Assembly: GCA_037954325.1 (NCBI GenBank)
Contig: JBBMNZ010000099.1
Coordinates: 35,001-99,000 of the forward strand
Reading direction: 5' to 3'
Source: Fistularia commersonii
Lineage: Eukaryota > Chordata > Actinopteri > Syngnathiformes > Fistulariidae
Length of the DNA stretch: 64,000 nt
The position numbers and the translations under genes are program-made. Positions 52,181 to 64,000 of the stretch are shown here, one piece after another. Under the pieces are notes generated by a model. The model worked only from the letters and a program-made list of their open reading frames with translations, had not been told where the DNA came from and did no database searches. Every line of letters begins with the position of its first letter. Within the stretch, counting starts at the first letter, position 1.

Positions 52181-55100
52181 CGCCTTTGAGAAGAGAAACA
52201 TAAGTCTGCTCCTCCGCTCCTCCGCTCCACCGCTCCACCGCTTCTCCGTTCTTCCACTCATCCGCTCCGCCGCTGATCCGCTCCGGGCCTTAGTACTCCA
52301 GAACTGCTGGACATAAGCGAATCAGGCTGCAAGCCCTGTTACTCCCTATCCGCGGGACTCTGTCGAAATATGGACCGTGCTTCCCCTCTCCTCCACTCCT
52401 CCGCTCCTCCGCTCTTCCGCTCCTCCTCTCCTCCGCTCCTCCGCTTCTCCGCTCCTCCGCTCCTCCGCTCCTCCGCTCCTCCGCTCCTCCGGTCCTCCGC
52501 TCCTCCGCTCCTCCGCTCCTCCGCTCCTGGCCCTGGTACTCCTGAACTGCTGGACATAAGCGATTCAGGCTCCAAACCCTGGTACTCCCCTTCCGCGGGA
52601 CTCAGGCGAATTGTCGGACGGGCTTCCGCTCTCCTCCGCTCCTCCGCTCCTCTGCTCTTCCGCTCCTCCGTTCCTCCGCTCCTCCGCTCCTCCGCTCCTC
52701 CGCTCCTCCGCTCCTCCGCTTCTCCGTTCTTCCGCTCATCCGCTCCGCCGCTCATCCGCTGCTGGCCCTGGTACTCCTGAACTGCTGGACCTGGGCGAAT
52801 CAGGCTCCAGGCCCTGGTACTCCCTCTCCGCGGGACTCAGGTGAATTGTCGGCCGGGCTTCCGCTCTCCTCCGCTTCTCTTCTCATCCGCTCCTCCGCTC
52901 CTCCGCTCAAGTTCCTAGTACTCCTGACCGTTGGATATAAGTGAACCTGCTCAAGGCCCTGGTACTCCCAATCCGCGGGACTCTGGCGAAATGTGGACCG
53001 TGCTTCCCCTCTCCTCCGCTCCTCCACTCATCCGCCCCTCCGCTCCTTTGCTCCTCCGCTCCTCCGCAATGGCCCTGGTACTCCTGAACTGCTGAACATC
53101 ATTTAATCACGCTACAGGCCCTGGTACTCCCTTTCTCCGGGATTTAGGCATATTGTGGTCCATGCTTCCACTCTCCTCCGCTCCTCCGCGCCTCTGCTCC
53201 TCCGCTCCTCCGCTCCTCCGCTCCTCCGCTTCTCCGTTCTTCCGCTCATCCGCTCCGCCGCTCATCCGCTACTGGCCCTGGTACTCCTGAACTGCTGGAC
53301 CTGGGTGAATCAGACTCCAGGCCCTGGTACTCCCTCTCCGCGGGACTCAGGTGTATTGTCGGCCGGGCTTCCGCTCTCTTCCGCTTCTCCTCTCATCCGC
53401 TCCTCCGCTCCTCCGCTCCTTTGCTCCTCCGCTCCACCGCTTCTCCGTTCTTCCGCTCATCCGCTCTGCCGCTCATCCGCTCCTGTCCCTGGTACTCCTG
53501 AACTGCTGGACATAAGCGATTCAGGCTCCAGACCCTGGTACTCCCCTTCCGCGGGACTCAAGCGAATTGTCGGCCGGGCTTCCGCTCACCTCCGCTCCTC
53601 CGCTCCTCCGCTCCTCCGCTCCTCCGCTCCTCCGCTCCTCCGCTCCTCCTCTCTGGGCCCTGGTACTCCTGAACTGCTTGCCATAGGCATATAAGGCTCC
53701 AGGCCCTGGTGCTCCCAATCCGCGGGCTTCCGCTCACCTCCGCTCCTCCGCTCATCCGCTCATCCGCTCCTCCGCTCCCCCGCTCCTCCGCTCAAGGCCC
53801 TGGTACTCCCTATCCGTGTGACTTAGGCGAATTGTCGGCCAGGCTTCCGCTCACCTCCGCTCCTCCGCTCATCCGCTCCTCCGCTCCTCCGCTCCTCCGC
53901 TCCTCCGCTCCTCCACTCTTCTGCTCATCTGCTCCTCCGCTCCCCCGCTCCAGGCCCTGGTACTCCCAATCCGCGGGACTTAGGCGAATTGTCGGCCGGG
54001 CTTCCGCTCTCCTCCGCTTCTCCTCTCATCCGCTCCTCCGCTTCGGGCCCTGGTACTCCTGAACTGCTAGACATAAGCGATTCAGGCTGAAGGCCCTGTT
54101 AATCCCCTTCCGCAGGACTCAGGAGAATTGTCGGCTGGGCTTCCGATCTCTTCCGCTTCTCCCCTCCTCCGCACCTCCGCTCCTCCGCTCCTCTGCTCAT
54201 CTGCTCCTCCGCTCCCCCGCTCCAGGCCCTGGTACTCCCAATCCGCGGGACTTAGGCGAATTGTCGGCCGGGCTTCCGCTCTCCTCCGCTCCTCCGCTCC
54301 GGCCCTGGTACTCCTGAACTGCTGGACATAAGCGAAACAGGCTCCAGGCCCTGGTACTCCCTTTCCGCGGGACTAAGGCAAAAAGTGGGCCGGGCTTCCG
54401 CTCTCCTCCGCTCCTCCGCTCCTCCACTCATCCAACCCTCCGCTCGTCCGCTCCTCCGCACCTGGCCCTGGTACTCCTGAATTGTTGAACATCATTAAAT
54501 CACGCTTCAGGCCCTGGTACTCCCTCTAAGCGGGACTCAGGCGAATTGCCGGCCGGGCCTCCGCTCTCCTCCGCTCCTCCGCTCCTCCGCTCCAGCCCTG
54601 GTACTCCTGAACTGCTGGATATCATTAAATCACGCTTCTGGTCCTGGTACTCCCTTTCCGCGGGACTCAGGCGAATTGTCGGCCGGATTCCGCTCTCCTC
54701 CGGTCCTCCGGTCCTCCGGTCCTCCGCTCCTCCGGTCCTCCGCTCCTCCGCTCCACCGCTCCGGCCCTGGTACTCCTGAACTGCTGGACATAAGCGAATC
54801 AGGCTCCAGGCCCTGGTACTCCCTCTCCGCGGGACTAAGGCGAATTGTCGGCCGGGCTTCCGCTCTCCTCCGCTTCTCCGCTCCTCCGCTCCTCCGCTCC
54901 TCCGCTCCTCCGCTCTAGGCCCTGGTACTCCTGAACTGCTTGCCATAAGCGAATCAGGCTCCAGGCCCTGGTACTCCCAATCCGCGGGACTCAGGCGAAA
55001 TGTGGGCCGGGCTTCCGCTCTCCTCCGCTCCTCCGCTCCTCCACTCCTCCGCTCCTCCGCTCTGGCCCTGGTACTCCTGAACTGCTGGACATAAGCGAAA

Positions 55101-58100
55101 CAGGCTCCAGGCCCTGGTACTCCCTTTCCGCGGGACTTAAGCGAATATTCGGCCGGGCTTCCGCTCACCTCCGCTCCTCCGCTCCTCCGCTCCTCCGCTC
55201 CTCCGCTCCTCCTCTCTGGGCCCTGGTACTCCTGAACTGCTTGCCATAGGCATATCAGGCTCCAGGCCCTGGTACTCCCAATCCGCGGGACTAAGGCAAA
55301 AAGTGGGCCGGGCTTCCGCTCTCCTCCGCTCCTCCGCTCCTCCGGTCCAGCCCTGGTACTCCTGAACTGCTGGATATCATTAAATCACGCTTCTTGTCCT
55401 GGTACTCCCTTTCCGCGGGACTCAGGCGAATTGTCGGCCGGATTCCGCTCTCCTCCGGTCCTCCGGTCCTCCGGTCCTCCGGTCCTCCGCTCCTCCGCTC
55501 CTCCGCTCCTCCGCTCCTCCGCTCTAGGCCCTGGTACTCCTGAACTGCTTGCCATTAGCGAATCAGGCTCCAGGCCCTGGTACTCCCAATCCGCGGGACT
55601 CAGGCGAAATGTGGGCCGGGCTTCCGCTCTCCTCCGCTCATCCGCTCCTCCACTCCTCCGCTCCTCCGCTCCGGCCCTGGTACTCCTGAACTGCTGGACA
55701 TAAGCGAAACAGGCTCCAGGCCCTGGTACTCCCTTTCCGCGGGACTTAGGCGAATATTCGGCCGGGCTTCCGCTCACCTCCGCTCCTCCGCTCCTCCGCT
55801 CCTCCGCTCCTCCGCTCCTCCTCTCTGGGCCCTGGTACTCCTGAACTGCTTGCCATAGGCATATCAGGCTCCAGGCCCTGGTACTCCCAATCCGCGGGAC
55901 TAAGGCGAATTGTCGGCCGGGCTTCCGCTCTCCTCCGCTTCTCCGCTCCTCCGCTCCTCCGCTCCTCCGCTCCTCCGCTCCTCCGCTCTAGGCCCTGGTA
56001 CTCCTGAACTGCTTGCCATAAGCGAATCAGGCTCCAGGCCCTGGTACTCCCAATCCGCGGGACTCAGGCGAAATGTGGGCCGGGCTTCCGCTCTCCTCCG
56101 CTCCTCCGCTCCTCCACTCCTCCGCTCCTCCGCTCTGGCCCTGGTACTCCTGAACTGCTGGACATAAGCGAAACAGGCTCCAGGCCCTGGTACTCCCTTT
56201 CCGCGGGACTTAGGCGAATATTCGGCCGGGCTTCCGCTCACCTCCGCTCCTCCGCTCCTCCGCTCCTCCGCTCCTCCGCTCCTCCTCTCTGGGCCCTGGT
56301 ACTCCTGAACTGCTTGCCATAGGCATATCAGGCTCCAGGCCCTGGTACTCCCAATCTGCGGGACTAAGGCAAAAAGTGGGCCGGGCTTCCGCTCTCCTCC
56401 GCTCCTCCGCTCCTCCACTCATCCAACCCTCCGCTCGTCCGCTCCTCCGCACCTGGCCCTGGTACTCCTGAATTGTTGAACATCATTAAATCACGCATCA
56501 GGCCCTGGTACTCCCTTTCCGCGGGACTCAGGCGAATTGTCGGCAGGATTCCGCTCTCCTCCGCTCCTCCGCTCCTCGGCTCCTCCCCACCTCCGCTCCT
56601 CCGCTCCTCCGCTCCTCCGCTCCTCCGCTTCTCCGCTCCTCCACTCCTCCGCTCCTCCGCTCCTCCGCTTCTCCTCTCATCCACTCCTCCGCACCTCCGC
56701 TCCGGGCCCTGGTACTCCTGAACTGCTGGACATAAGCGAATCAGGCTCCAGGCCCTGGTACTCCCTTTCCGCGGGACTTAGGCGAATATTCGGCCGGGCT
56801 TTCGCTCATTCCGGCTCCTCCGCTCCTCCGCTCCTCCGCTCCTCCGCTCCTCCGCTCTGGGCCCTGGTACTCCTGAACTGCTTGCCATAAGCGAATCAGG
56901 CTCCAGTCCCTGGTACTCCCTTTCCGCGGGACTCAGGCAAATTTTCGGCCGGATTCCGCTCTCCTCCGCTCATCCGCTCCTCCGCTCCACCACTTAAACG
57001 TTCTTCTGCTCATCCGCTCCTCCGCTCCGGGCCCTGGTACTCCTGAACTGCTGGACATAAGCGAAACAGGCTCCAGGCCCTGGTACTCCCTTTACGCGGG
57101 ACTTAGGCGAATATTCGGCCGGGCTTCCGCTCACCTCCGCTCCTCCGCTCCTCCGCTCCTCCGCTCCTCCGCTCCTCCTCTCTGGGCCCTGGTACTCCTG
57201 AACTGCTTGCCATAGGCATATCAGGCTCCAGGCCCTGGTACTCCCAATCCGCGGGACTAAGGCAAAAAGTGGGCCGGGCTTCCGCTCTCCTCCGCTCCTC
57301 CACTCATCCAACCCTCCGCTCGTCCGCTCCTCCGCTCCAGCCCTGGTACTCCTGAACTGCTGGATATCATTAAATCACGCTTCTGGTCCTGGTACTCCCT
57401 TTCCGCGGGACTCAGGCGAATTGTCGGCCGGATTCCGCTCTCCTCCGGTCCTCCGGTCCTCCGGTCCTCCGCTCCTCCGCTCCTCCGCTCCTCCGCTCCT
57501 CCGCTCCTCCGTTCCGGCCCTTGTACTCCTGAACTGCTGGACATAAGCGAATCAGGCTCAAGGCCCTGGTACTCCTTCTCCGCGGGACTTAGGCGAATTG
57601 TCGGCCGGGCTTCCGCTCACCTCCGCTCCTCCGCTCATCCGGTCCTCCACTCATCCGCCCCTCCGCTCCTTCGCTCCTCCGCACCTGGCCCTGGTACACC
57701 TGCATTGCTGAACATCATTAAATCACGTTTATGGACCTGGTACTCCCTCTCCGCTGGAGTCAGGCGAATTGTCGACCGGGCTTCCGCTCTCCTAAGCTCA
57801 TCCGCTCATCCGCTCCTCCGCTCCTCCGCTGTGGGCCCTGGTACTCCGGAACCGCAGGACATAAGCGATTCAGGCTCCAGGCCCTGGTACTCCCTTTCCG
57901 CGGGACTCAGGCAAATTTTCGGCCGGATTCCGCTCTCCTCCGCTCATCCGCTCCTCCGCTCCACCACTTAAACGTTCTTCTGCTCATCCGCTCCTCCGCT
58001 CCGGGCCCTGGTACTCCTGAACTGCTAGACATAATCGAATCAGGTACCAGGCCTTGGTACTCCCTCTCCGCGGGACTTAGGCGAATTTTCGGCCGGGCTT

Positions 58101-61100
58101 CTGCTCACCTCCGCTCCGCCGCTCATCTGCTCCTCCGCTCCTCCGCTCCTCCGCTCCTCCGCTCCTCCGCTCTTCTGCTCATCTGCTCCTCCGCTCCCCC
58201 ATTCCGGGCCCTGGTACTCCCAATCCGCGGGACTTAGGCGAATTGTCGGCCGGGCTTCCGCTCTCCTCCGCTTCTCCTCTCATCCGCTCCGCCGCTCCTC
58301 CGCTTCGGGCCCTGGTACTCCTGAACTGCTAGACATAAGCGAATCAGGCTCCAGGTCCTGGTACTCCCTCTCCGCGGGACTCAGGCGAATTGCCGGCCGG
58401 GCTTCCGCTCTCCTCCGCTCCTTCGCTCCTCCGCTCCTCCGTTCTGGCCCTGGTACTCCTGAACTGCTGGACATAAGCGAATTAGGTTCCAGGCCCTGGT
58501 ACTCCCTCTCCGCGGGACTTAGGCGAATTTTTGGCCGGGCTTCCGCTCTCCTCCGCTCTTCCGCTCCTCCGGTCATCCGCTCATCCGCTCCGGGCCCTGG
58601 TACTCCGGACCGCTTGACATAAGTGAATCAGGCTCCCAGCCCTGGTACTCACAATCCGCGCGACATAGGGGAAATGTGGGCCGGGCTTCCGCTCTCCTCC
58701 GCTCCTCCGCTCCTCCGCTCCTCCGCTCCTCCGCTCATCCGCTCCTCCGCTCATCCGCTCATCCGCTCCTCCGCTCCTCCGATCCTCCGCTCCAGGCCCT
58801 GGTACTCCTGAACTGCTGGACATAAGTGAATCAGGCTCCAGGCCCTGGTACTCCCTCTCCGCGGGACTCAGGCGAATTGCCGGCCGGGCTTCCGCTCTCC
58901 TCCACTCCTCCGCTCATCCACTCATCCGCCCCTCCCCTCCTCCGCTCCTCCGCACCTGGCCCTGGTACTCCTGAATTGCTGAACCTCATTAAATCACGCT
59001 TCAGGCCCTGGTACTCCCTTTCCGCGGGACTCAGGCGAATTGTCGGCAGGATTCCGCTCTCCTCCGCTCCTCCGCTCCTCGGCTCCTCCCCACCTCCGCT
59101 CCTCCGCTCCTCCGCTCCTCCGCTCCTCCGCTTCTCCGCTCCTCCACTCCTCCGCTCCTCCGCTCCTCCGCTTCTCCTCTCATCCACTCCTCCGCTCCTC
59201 CGCTCCTGGCCCTGGTACTCCTGAACTGCTGGACATAAGCGACTCAGGTTCTAGGCCCTGGTACTCCTTCTCCGTGGGACTCAGGCGAATTGCCGGCCGG
59301 GCTTCCGCTCTCCTCAGCTCATCCGCTCATCCGCTCATCCGCTCATCCGCTCATCCGCTCCTCCGCTCCTCCGCTCCTCCGCTCCTCCGCTCCTCCGCTC
59401 CACCGCTCCGGCCCTGGTACTCCTGAACTGCTGGACATAAGCGAATCAGGCTCCAGGCCCTGGTACTCCCTCTCCGCGGGACTAAGGCGAATTGTCGGCC
59501 GGGCTTCCGCTCTCCTCCGCTTCTCCGCTCCTCCGCTCCTCCGCTCCTCCGCTCTAGGCCCTGGTACTCCTGAACTGCTTGCCATAAGCGAATCAGGCTC
59601 CAGGCCCTGGTACTCCCAATCCGCGGGACTCAGGCGAAATGTGGGCCGGGCTTCCGCTCTCCTCCGCACCTCCACTCCTCCGCTCATCCGCCCCTCCGCT
59701 CCTCCGCTCCGCCGCTCTGGGCCCTGGTACTCCTGAACTCCTTGCCATAAGCGAATCAGGCTCCAGGCCCTGGTACTCCCAATCCGCGGGACTCAGGCGA
59801 AATGTGGGCCGGTCTTCCGCTTTCCTCCCCACATCCGCTCCTCCACTCATCCGCCCCTCCGCTCCTCCGCACCTGGGCCTGGTACTCCTGAATTGCTGAA
59901 CATCAATAAATCACGCTTCTGGCCCTGGTACTCCCTCTCCGCTGGACTCAGGCGAATTGTCGGCCGGATTCCGCTCTCCTCCGCTCATCCGCTCCTCCGC
60001 TCCACCGCTTAAACGTTATTTTGCTCATCCGCTCCTCCGCTCCTCCGCTCCTGGCCCTGGTACTCTTGAACTGCTGGACATAAGCGAATCAGGCTCCAGG
60101 ACTTGGTACTCCCTCTCCGCGGGACTCAGGCGAATTGCCGACCGGGCTTCCGCTCACCTCAGCTCATCCGCTCCTCCGCTCCTCCGCTCCTCCGCTCCTC
60201 CGCTCCTCCGCTCCTCCGCTCCTGCGCTCCTCCGTTCCTCCGCTCCGGCCCTGGTACTCCTGAACTGCTGGACATAGCGAATCAGGCTCCTGGCCCTGGT
60301 ACTCCCTCTCCGTGGGACTTAGGCGAATTGTTGGCCGGGCTTCCGCTCTCCTCAGCTCATCCGCTTATCCGCTCCTCCGCTCCTCCGCTCCTCCGCTCCT
60401 CCGTTTCTCCGCTCCGGCCCTGGTACTCCTGAACTGCTGGACATAGCGAATCAGGCTCCTGGCCCTGGTACTCCCTCTCCGCGGGACTTAGGCGAATTGT
60501 TGGACGGGCTTCCGCTCTCCTCCGCTCCTCCGCTCCTCCGCTCCTCCGCTCTGGGCCCGGTTCTCCTGAACTGCTTGCCATAAGCGAATCAGGCTCCAGG
60601 CCCTGGTACTCCCTTTCCGCGGGACTCAGGCGAGATGTCGGCCGGATTCCGCTCTCCTCCGCTCGTCCGCCCCTCCGCTCCACCGCTTAAACGTTCTTCT
60701 GCTCATCCGCTCCTCCGCTCCTCCGCTCCTGGCCCTGGTACTCCCCCTAACTGCTGGACATAAGCGAATCAGGCTCCAGGTTCTGGTACTCCCTCTCCGC
60801 TGGACTAAGGCGAATTGTCGGCCGGGCTTCCGCTCTCCTCCGCTCCTCCGCTCCTCCGCTCCTCCGCTCCTCCGCTCCTCCGCTCCTCCGCTCCTCCGCT
60901 CCTCCGCTCCTCCGCTCCTCCGCTCCTCTGCTCCTCCGCTCTGGGCCCTGGTACTCCTGAACTGCTTGCCATAAGCGAATCAGGCTCCAGGCCCTGGTAC
61001 TCCCAATCCGCGGGACTCAGGCGAAATGTGGGCCGGGCTTCCGCTCTCCTCCGCACCTCCACTCCTCCACTCATCCGCCCCTCCGCTCCTCCGCTCCTCC

Positions 61101-63470
61101 GCTCCTCCGCTCCTCCGCTCCTCCGCTCCTCCGCTCCGCCGCTCTGGGCCCTGGTACTCCTGAACTGCTTGCCATAAGCGAATCAGGCTCCAGGCCCTGG
61201 TACTCCCAATCCGCGGGACTCAGGCGAAATGTGGGCCGGTCTTCCGCTCTCCTCCCCACCTCCGCTCCTCCACTCATCCGCCCCTCCGCTCCTCCGCACC
61301 TCGGCCTGGTACTCCTGAATTGCTGAACATCATTAAATCACGCTTCTGGCCCTGGTACTCCCTTTCCGCGGGACTCAGGCGAATTGTCGGCCGGATTCCG
61401 CTCTCCTCCGCTCATCCGCTCCGCCGCTCCACCGCTTAAACGTTCTTCTGCTCATCTGCTCCTCCGCTCCTCCGCTCCTGGCCCTGGTACTCCTGAACTG
61501 CTGGACATAAGCGAATCAGGTTCCAGGACCTGGTACTCCCTCTCCGCGGGACTCAGGCAAATTGCCGACCGGGCTTCCGCTCTCCTCAGCTCATCCGCTT
61601 ATCCGCTCCTCCGCTCCTCCGCTCCTCCGCTCCTCCGTTTCTCCGCTCCGGCCCTGGTACTCCTGAACTGCTGGACATAGCGAATCAGGCTCCTGGCCCT
61701 GGTACTCCCTCTCCGCGGGACTTAGGCGAATTGTTGGACGGGCTTCCGCTCTCCTCCGCTCCTCCGCTCCTCCGCTCCTCCGCTCTGGGCCCGGTTCTCC
61801 TGAACTGCTTGCCATAAGCGAATCAGGCTCCAGGCCCTGGTACTCCCTTTCCGCGGGACTCAGGCGAGATGTCGGCCGGATTCCGCTCTCCCGCTCTCCT
61901 CCGCTCGTCCGCCCCTCCGCTCCACCGCTTAAACGTTCTTCTGCTCATCCGCTCCTCCGCTCCTCCGCTCCTGGCCCTGGTACTCCCCCTAACTGCTGGA
62001 CATAAGCGAATCAGGCTCCAGGTTCTGGTACTCCCTCTCCGCTGGACTAAGGCGAATTGTCGGCCGGGCTTCCGCTCTCCTCCGCTCCTCCGCTCCTCCG
62101 CTCCTCCGCTCCTCCGCTCCTCCGCTCCTCCGCTTCTCCGCTCCTCCGCTCCTCTGCTCCTCCGCTCTGGGCCCTGGTACTCCTGAACTGCTTGCCATAA
62201 GCGAATCAGGCTCCAGGCCCTGGTACTCCCAATCCGCGGGACTCAGGCGAAATGTGGGCCGGGCTTCCGCTCTCCTCCGCACCTCCACTCCTCCACTCAT
62301 CCGCCCCTCCGCTCCTCCGCTCCTCCGCTCCTCCGCTCCTCCGCTCCTCCGCTCCTCCGCTCCTCCGCTCCTCCGCTCCTCCGCTCCTCCGCTCCGCCGC
62401 TCTGGGCCCTGGTACTCCTGAACTGCTTGCCATAAGCGAATCAGGCTCCAGGCCCTGGTACTCCCAATCCGCGGGACTCAGGCGAAATGTGGGCCGGTCT
62501 TCCGCTCTCCTCCCCACCTCCGCTCCTCCACTCATCCGCCCCTCCGCTCCTCCGCACCTCGGCCTGGTACTCCTGAATTGCTGAGCATCATTAAATCACG
62601 CTTCTGGCCCTGGTACTCCCTTTCCGCGGGACTCAGGCGAATTGTCGGCCGGATTCCGCTCTCCTCCGCTCATCCGCTCCTCCGCTCCACCGCTTAAACG
62701 TTATTTTGCTCATCCGCTCCTCCGCTCCTCCGCTCCTGGCCCTGGTACTCCTGAACTGCTGGACATAAGCGAATCAGGCTCCAGGACCTGGTACTCCCTC
62801 TCCGCGGGACTAAGGCGAATTGCCGACCGGGCTTCCGCTCTCCTCAGCTCATCCGCTTATCCGCTCCTCCGCTCCTCCGCTCCTCCGCTCCTCCGCTCCT
62901 CCGCTCCTCCGCTCCTCTGCTCCTCCGCTCCTCCGCTCCGGCCCTGGTACTCCTGAACTGCTGGACATGGCGAATCAGGCTCCAGGCCCTGGTACTCCCT
63001 CTCCGCGGGACTTAGGCGAATTGTTGGCCGGGCTTCCGCTCTCCTCCGCTCCTCCGCTCCTCCGCTCCTCCGCTCCTCCGCTCCTCCGCTCTGGGCCCGG
63101 TTTCTCCTGAACTGCTTGCCATAAGCGAATCAGGCTCCAGGCCCTGGGACTCCCTTTCCGCGGGACTCAGGCGAGATGTCGGCCGGATTCCACTCTCCTC
63201 CGCTCATCCGCTCCTCCGCTCCACCGCTTAAACGTTCTTCTGCTCATCCGCTCCTCCGCTCCTCCGCTCCTGACCCTGGTACTCCTGAACTGCTGGACAT
63301 AAGCGAATCAGGCTCCAGGCCCTGGTACCCCCTCTCCGCGGGACTCAGGCGAATTGTTGGCCGGGCTTCCGCTCTCCTCCGCTCCTCCGCTCCTCCGCTC
63401 CTCCGCTCCTCCGCTCCTCCGCTCCCCCGCTCCTCCGCTCCTCCGCTCCTCCTCTCTTCCGCTCCGGGCC
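52181..63470. repeat. Two-level satellite: 8-bp motif in units of about 180 bp
   Basis: Unit, by eye: GGCCCTGGTACTCC, tgaactgctggacataagcg, aatcaggctcca, a second GGCCCTGGTACTCC, ctctccgcgggactcaggcg, aattgtcggccgggcttccg, then a variable run of the 8-mer CTCCTCCG. I count about sixty units between 52.3 and 63.3 kb. Run length varies from about 3 to 15 copies of the 8-mer. Larger periods exist: the variant with ccaccgcttaaacgttctt recurs near 56990, 57965, 60005, 60690, 61435, 61930, 62695 and 63225, and the variant ctccccctaactgctgg at 60742 and 61983 marks a repeat of about 1.24 kb. Because 8 is not a multiple of 3 the run is open in all frames and produces long false proteins (RSGGAEER on one strand). 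Confidence 0.9.
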
Positions 63471-64000
63471 CTTGAACTCCCGATATGCGGGACTTCGGTG
63501 AATTCCGGGCCAGTCTTCTGCTCTTCTGCTCTCCTCCCCCCCTCCGCTTCTTTGCTCCCCCGCTTTGGACCCTGGAAATCCCGAACCGGGCCGGGCTTCT
63601 GCTCTCCGCCTCTCCTCTGCTCATCCGCTCCAGGCCCTGGCACTCCCTGTCATCCAGTCATTCGCATGTGCGTGCCCGGAAGTCCGGGAGCTCCACTCAA
63701 CCGTCCGGGGGATACGGGTAAGGGGTCCTGCTCCCCCCCCCTTGCCGCCTCTGAGAAGAGAAACATCTCCGCTCCTCCGCTCCTCCGCTTCTCAAGTCCT
63801 CCGCTCCTCCGCTGCGGAACCAGGTACTACCGATCCGCCAGACTCAGGTGAATTGCGGACAGGGCTTTTGCTGTCCTCCGCTCCTCCGCTTTGGGCCCTG
63901 GAACTCCCGAACCGCTGGACATAAGCGAATCACGGTCCGGGCTTCTGCCCTCCTCCGCTCCTCACCTCATCCGCTCCAGGCCCTGGTACTCCCAGTACGC
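63471..64000. repeat. Composite satellite module at the right edge
   Basis: Matches 42951-43298 (cattcgcatgtgcgtgcccg; ggggtcctgctccccccccc) and ends with ctggacataagcgaatcacg, the same module that opens the window at base 26. The array therefore continues beyond both edges. No gene. Confidence 0.8.

Noticed and set aside
52181..63470. CRISPR-like alternation of repeat and spacer
   Set aside because: The spacers are themselves low-complexity runs of the 8-mer and related to each other, the repeats vary, there are no cas genes, and the DNA is vertebrate.
52339..63851. Dozens of long open frames on both strands, rich in RSGGAEER or SSAPPLLR
   Set aside because: They are translations of the 8-bp repeat, which is open in every frame because it lacks stops and its length is not a multiple of three. 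No start context, domain or codon pattern supports coding.

Overview
The window is repeat-dense vertebrate chromatin, most likely from a teleost fish. It contains no recognisable single-copy host gene, rRNA, tRNA, CRISPR array or bacterial signal. The vertebrate assignment rests on a gammaretrovirus-like envelope together with L1/Tx1-like, L2/Maui-like and RTE/Expander-like LINEs and several Ty1/copia LTR retrotransposons. That mixture, with abundant CA microsatellites, is typical of fish, but the species cannot be read from the sequence.

Layout. 1-6711: composite satellite units (pyrimidine-rich repeat, CA tract and a conserved GCTGTGCTAATAGCATTAGC core), split by copia element A (311-4784), which is complete with 156-bp LTRs, one open gag-pol frame and a perfect 5-bp target duplication. 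6712-11551: complete copia B on the minus strand. 12039-17880: three tandem chimeric units, each made of a degraded copia family D piece, a 3' LTR stub, a conserved block with a 123-codon ORF and, in two of them, a minus-strand RTE fragment. 17910-20097: an RTE LINE at the centre of a large inverted repeat whose right arm runs to about 21.87 kb. 21876-23685: gag to integrase remnants of copia D. 23686-25670: retroviral env and a probable 3' LTR. 25677-28945: L2 fragment, a full copia D LTR, and L1 pieces. 29.3-41.2 kb: a second copy of the 6.3-20 kb block (copia C = copia B, tandem D units, RTE), ending in the 3' half of another copia B-family element (E, 41197-42534). 42535-45430: L1 pieces. 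45431-52180: tandem composite satellite with about 19 cores. 52181-63470: a satellite built on an 8-bp motif inside units of roughly 180 bp. 63471-64000: composite repeat again.

The elements do not form a pathway; the genes belong to separate transposons nested in satellite. The strongest observations are: (1) three copia families carry a primer-binding site complementary to the anticodon arm of initiator tRNA-Met, implying internal (half-tRNA) priming; (2) two copia families have an in-frame stop within seven codons of each other inside the integrase zinc-binding region; (3) an inverted repeat whose junction lies inside LINE sequence and points to recombination between oppositely oriented RTE copies; (4) an original copia B insertion whose two ends and empty target can all be found in the window; (5) a two-level satellite sharing its core words with the composite repeat. 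All repeat counts and identities were made by eye.
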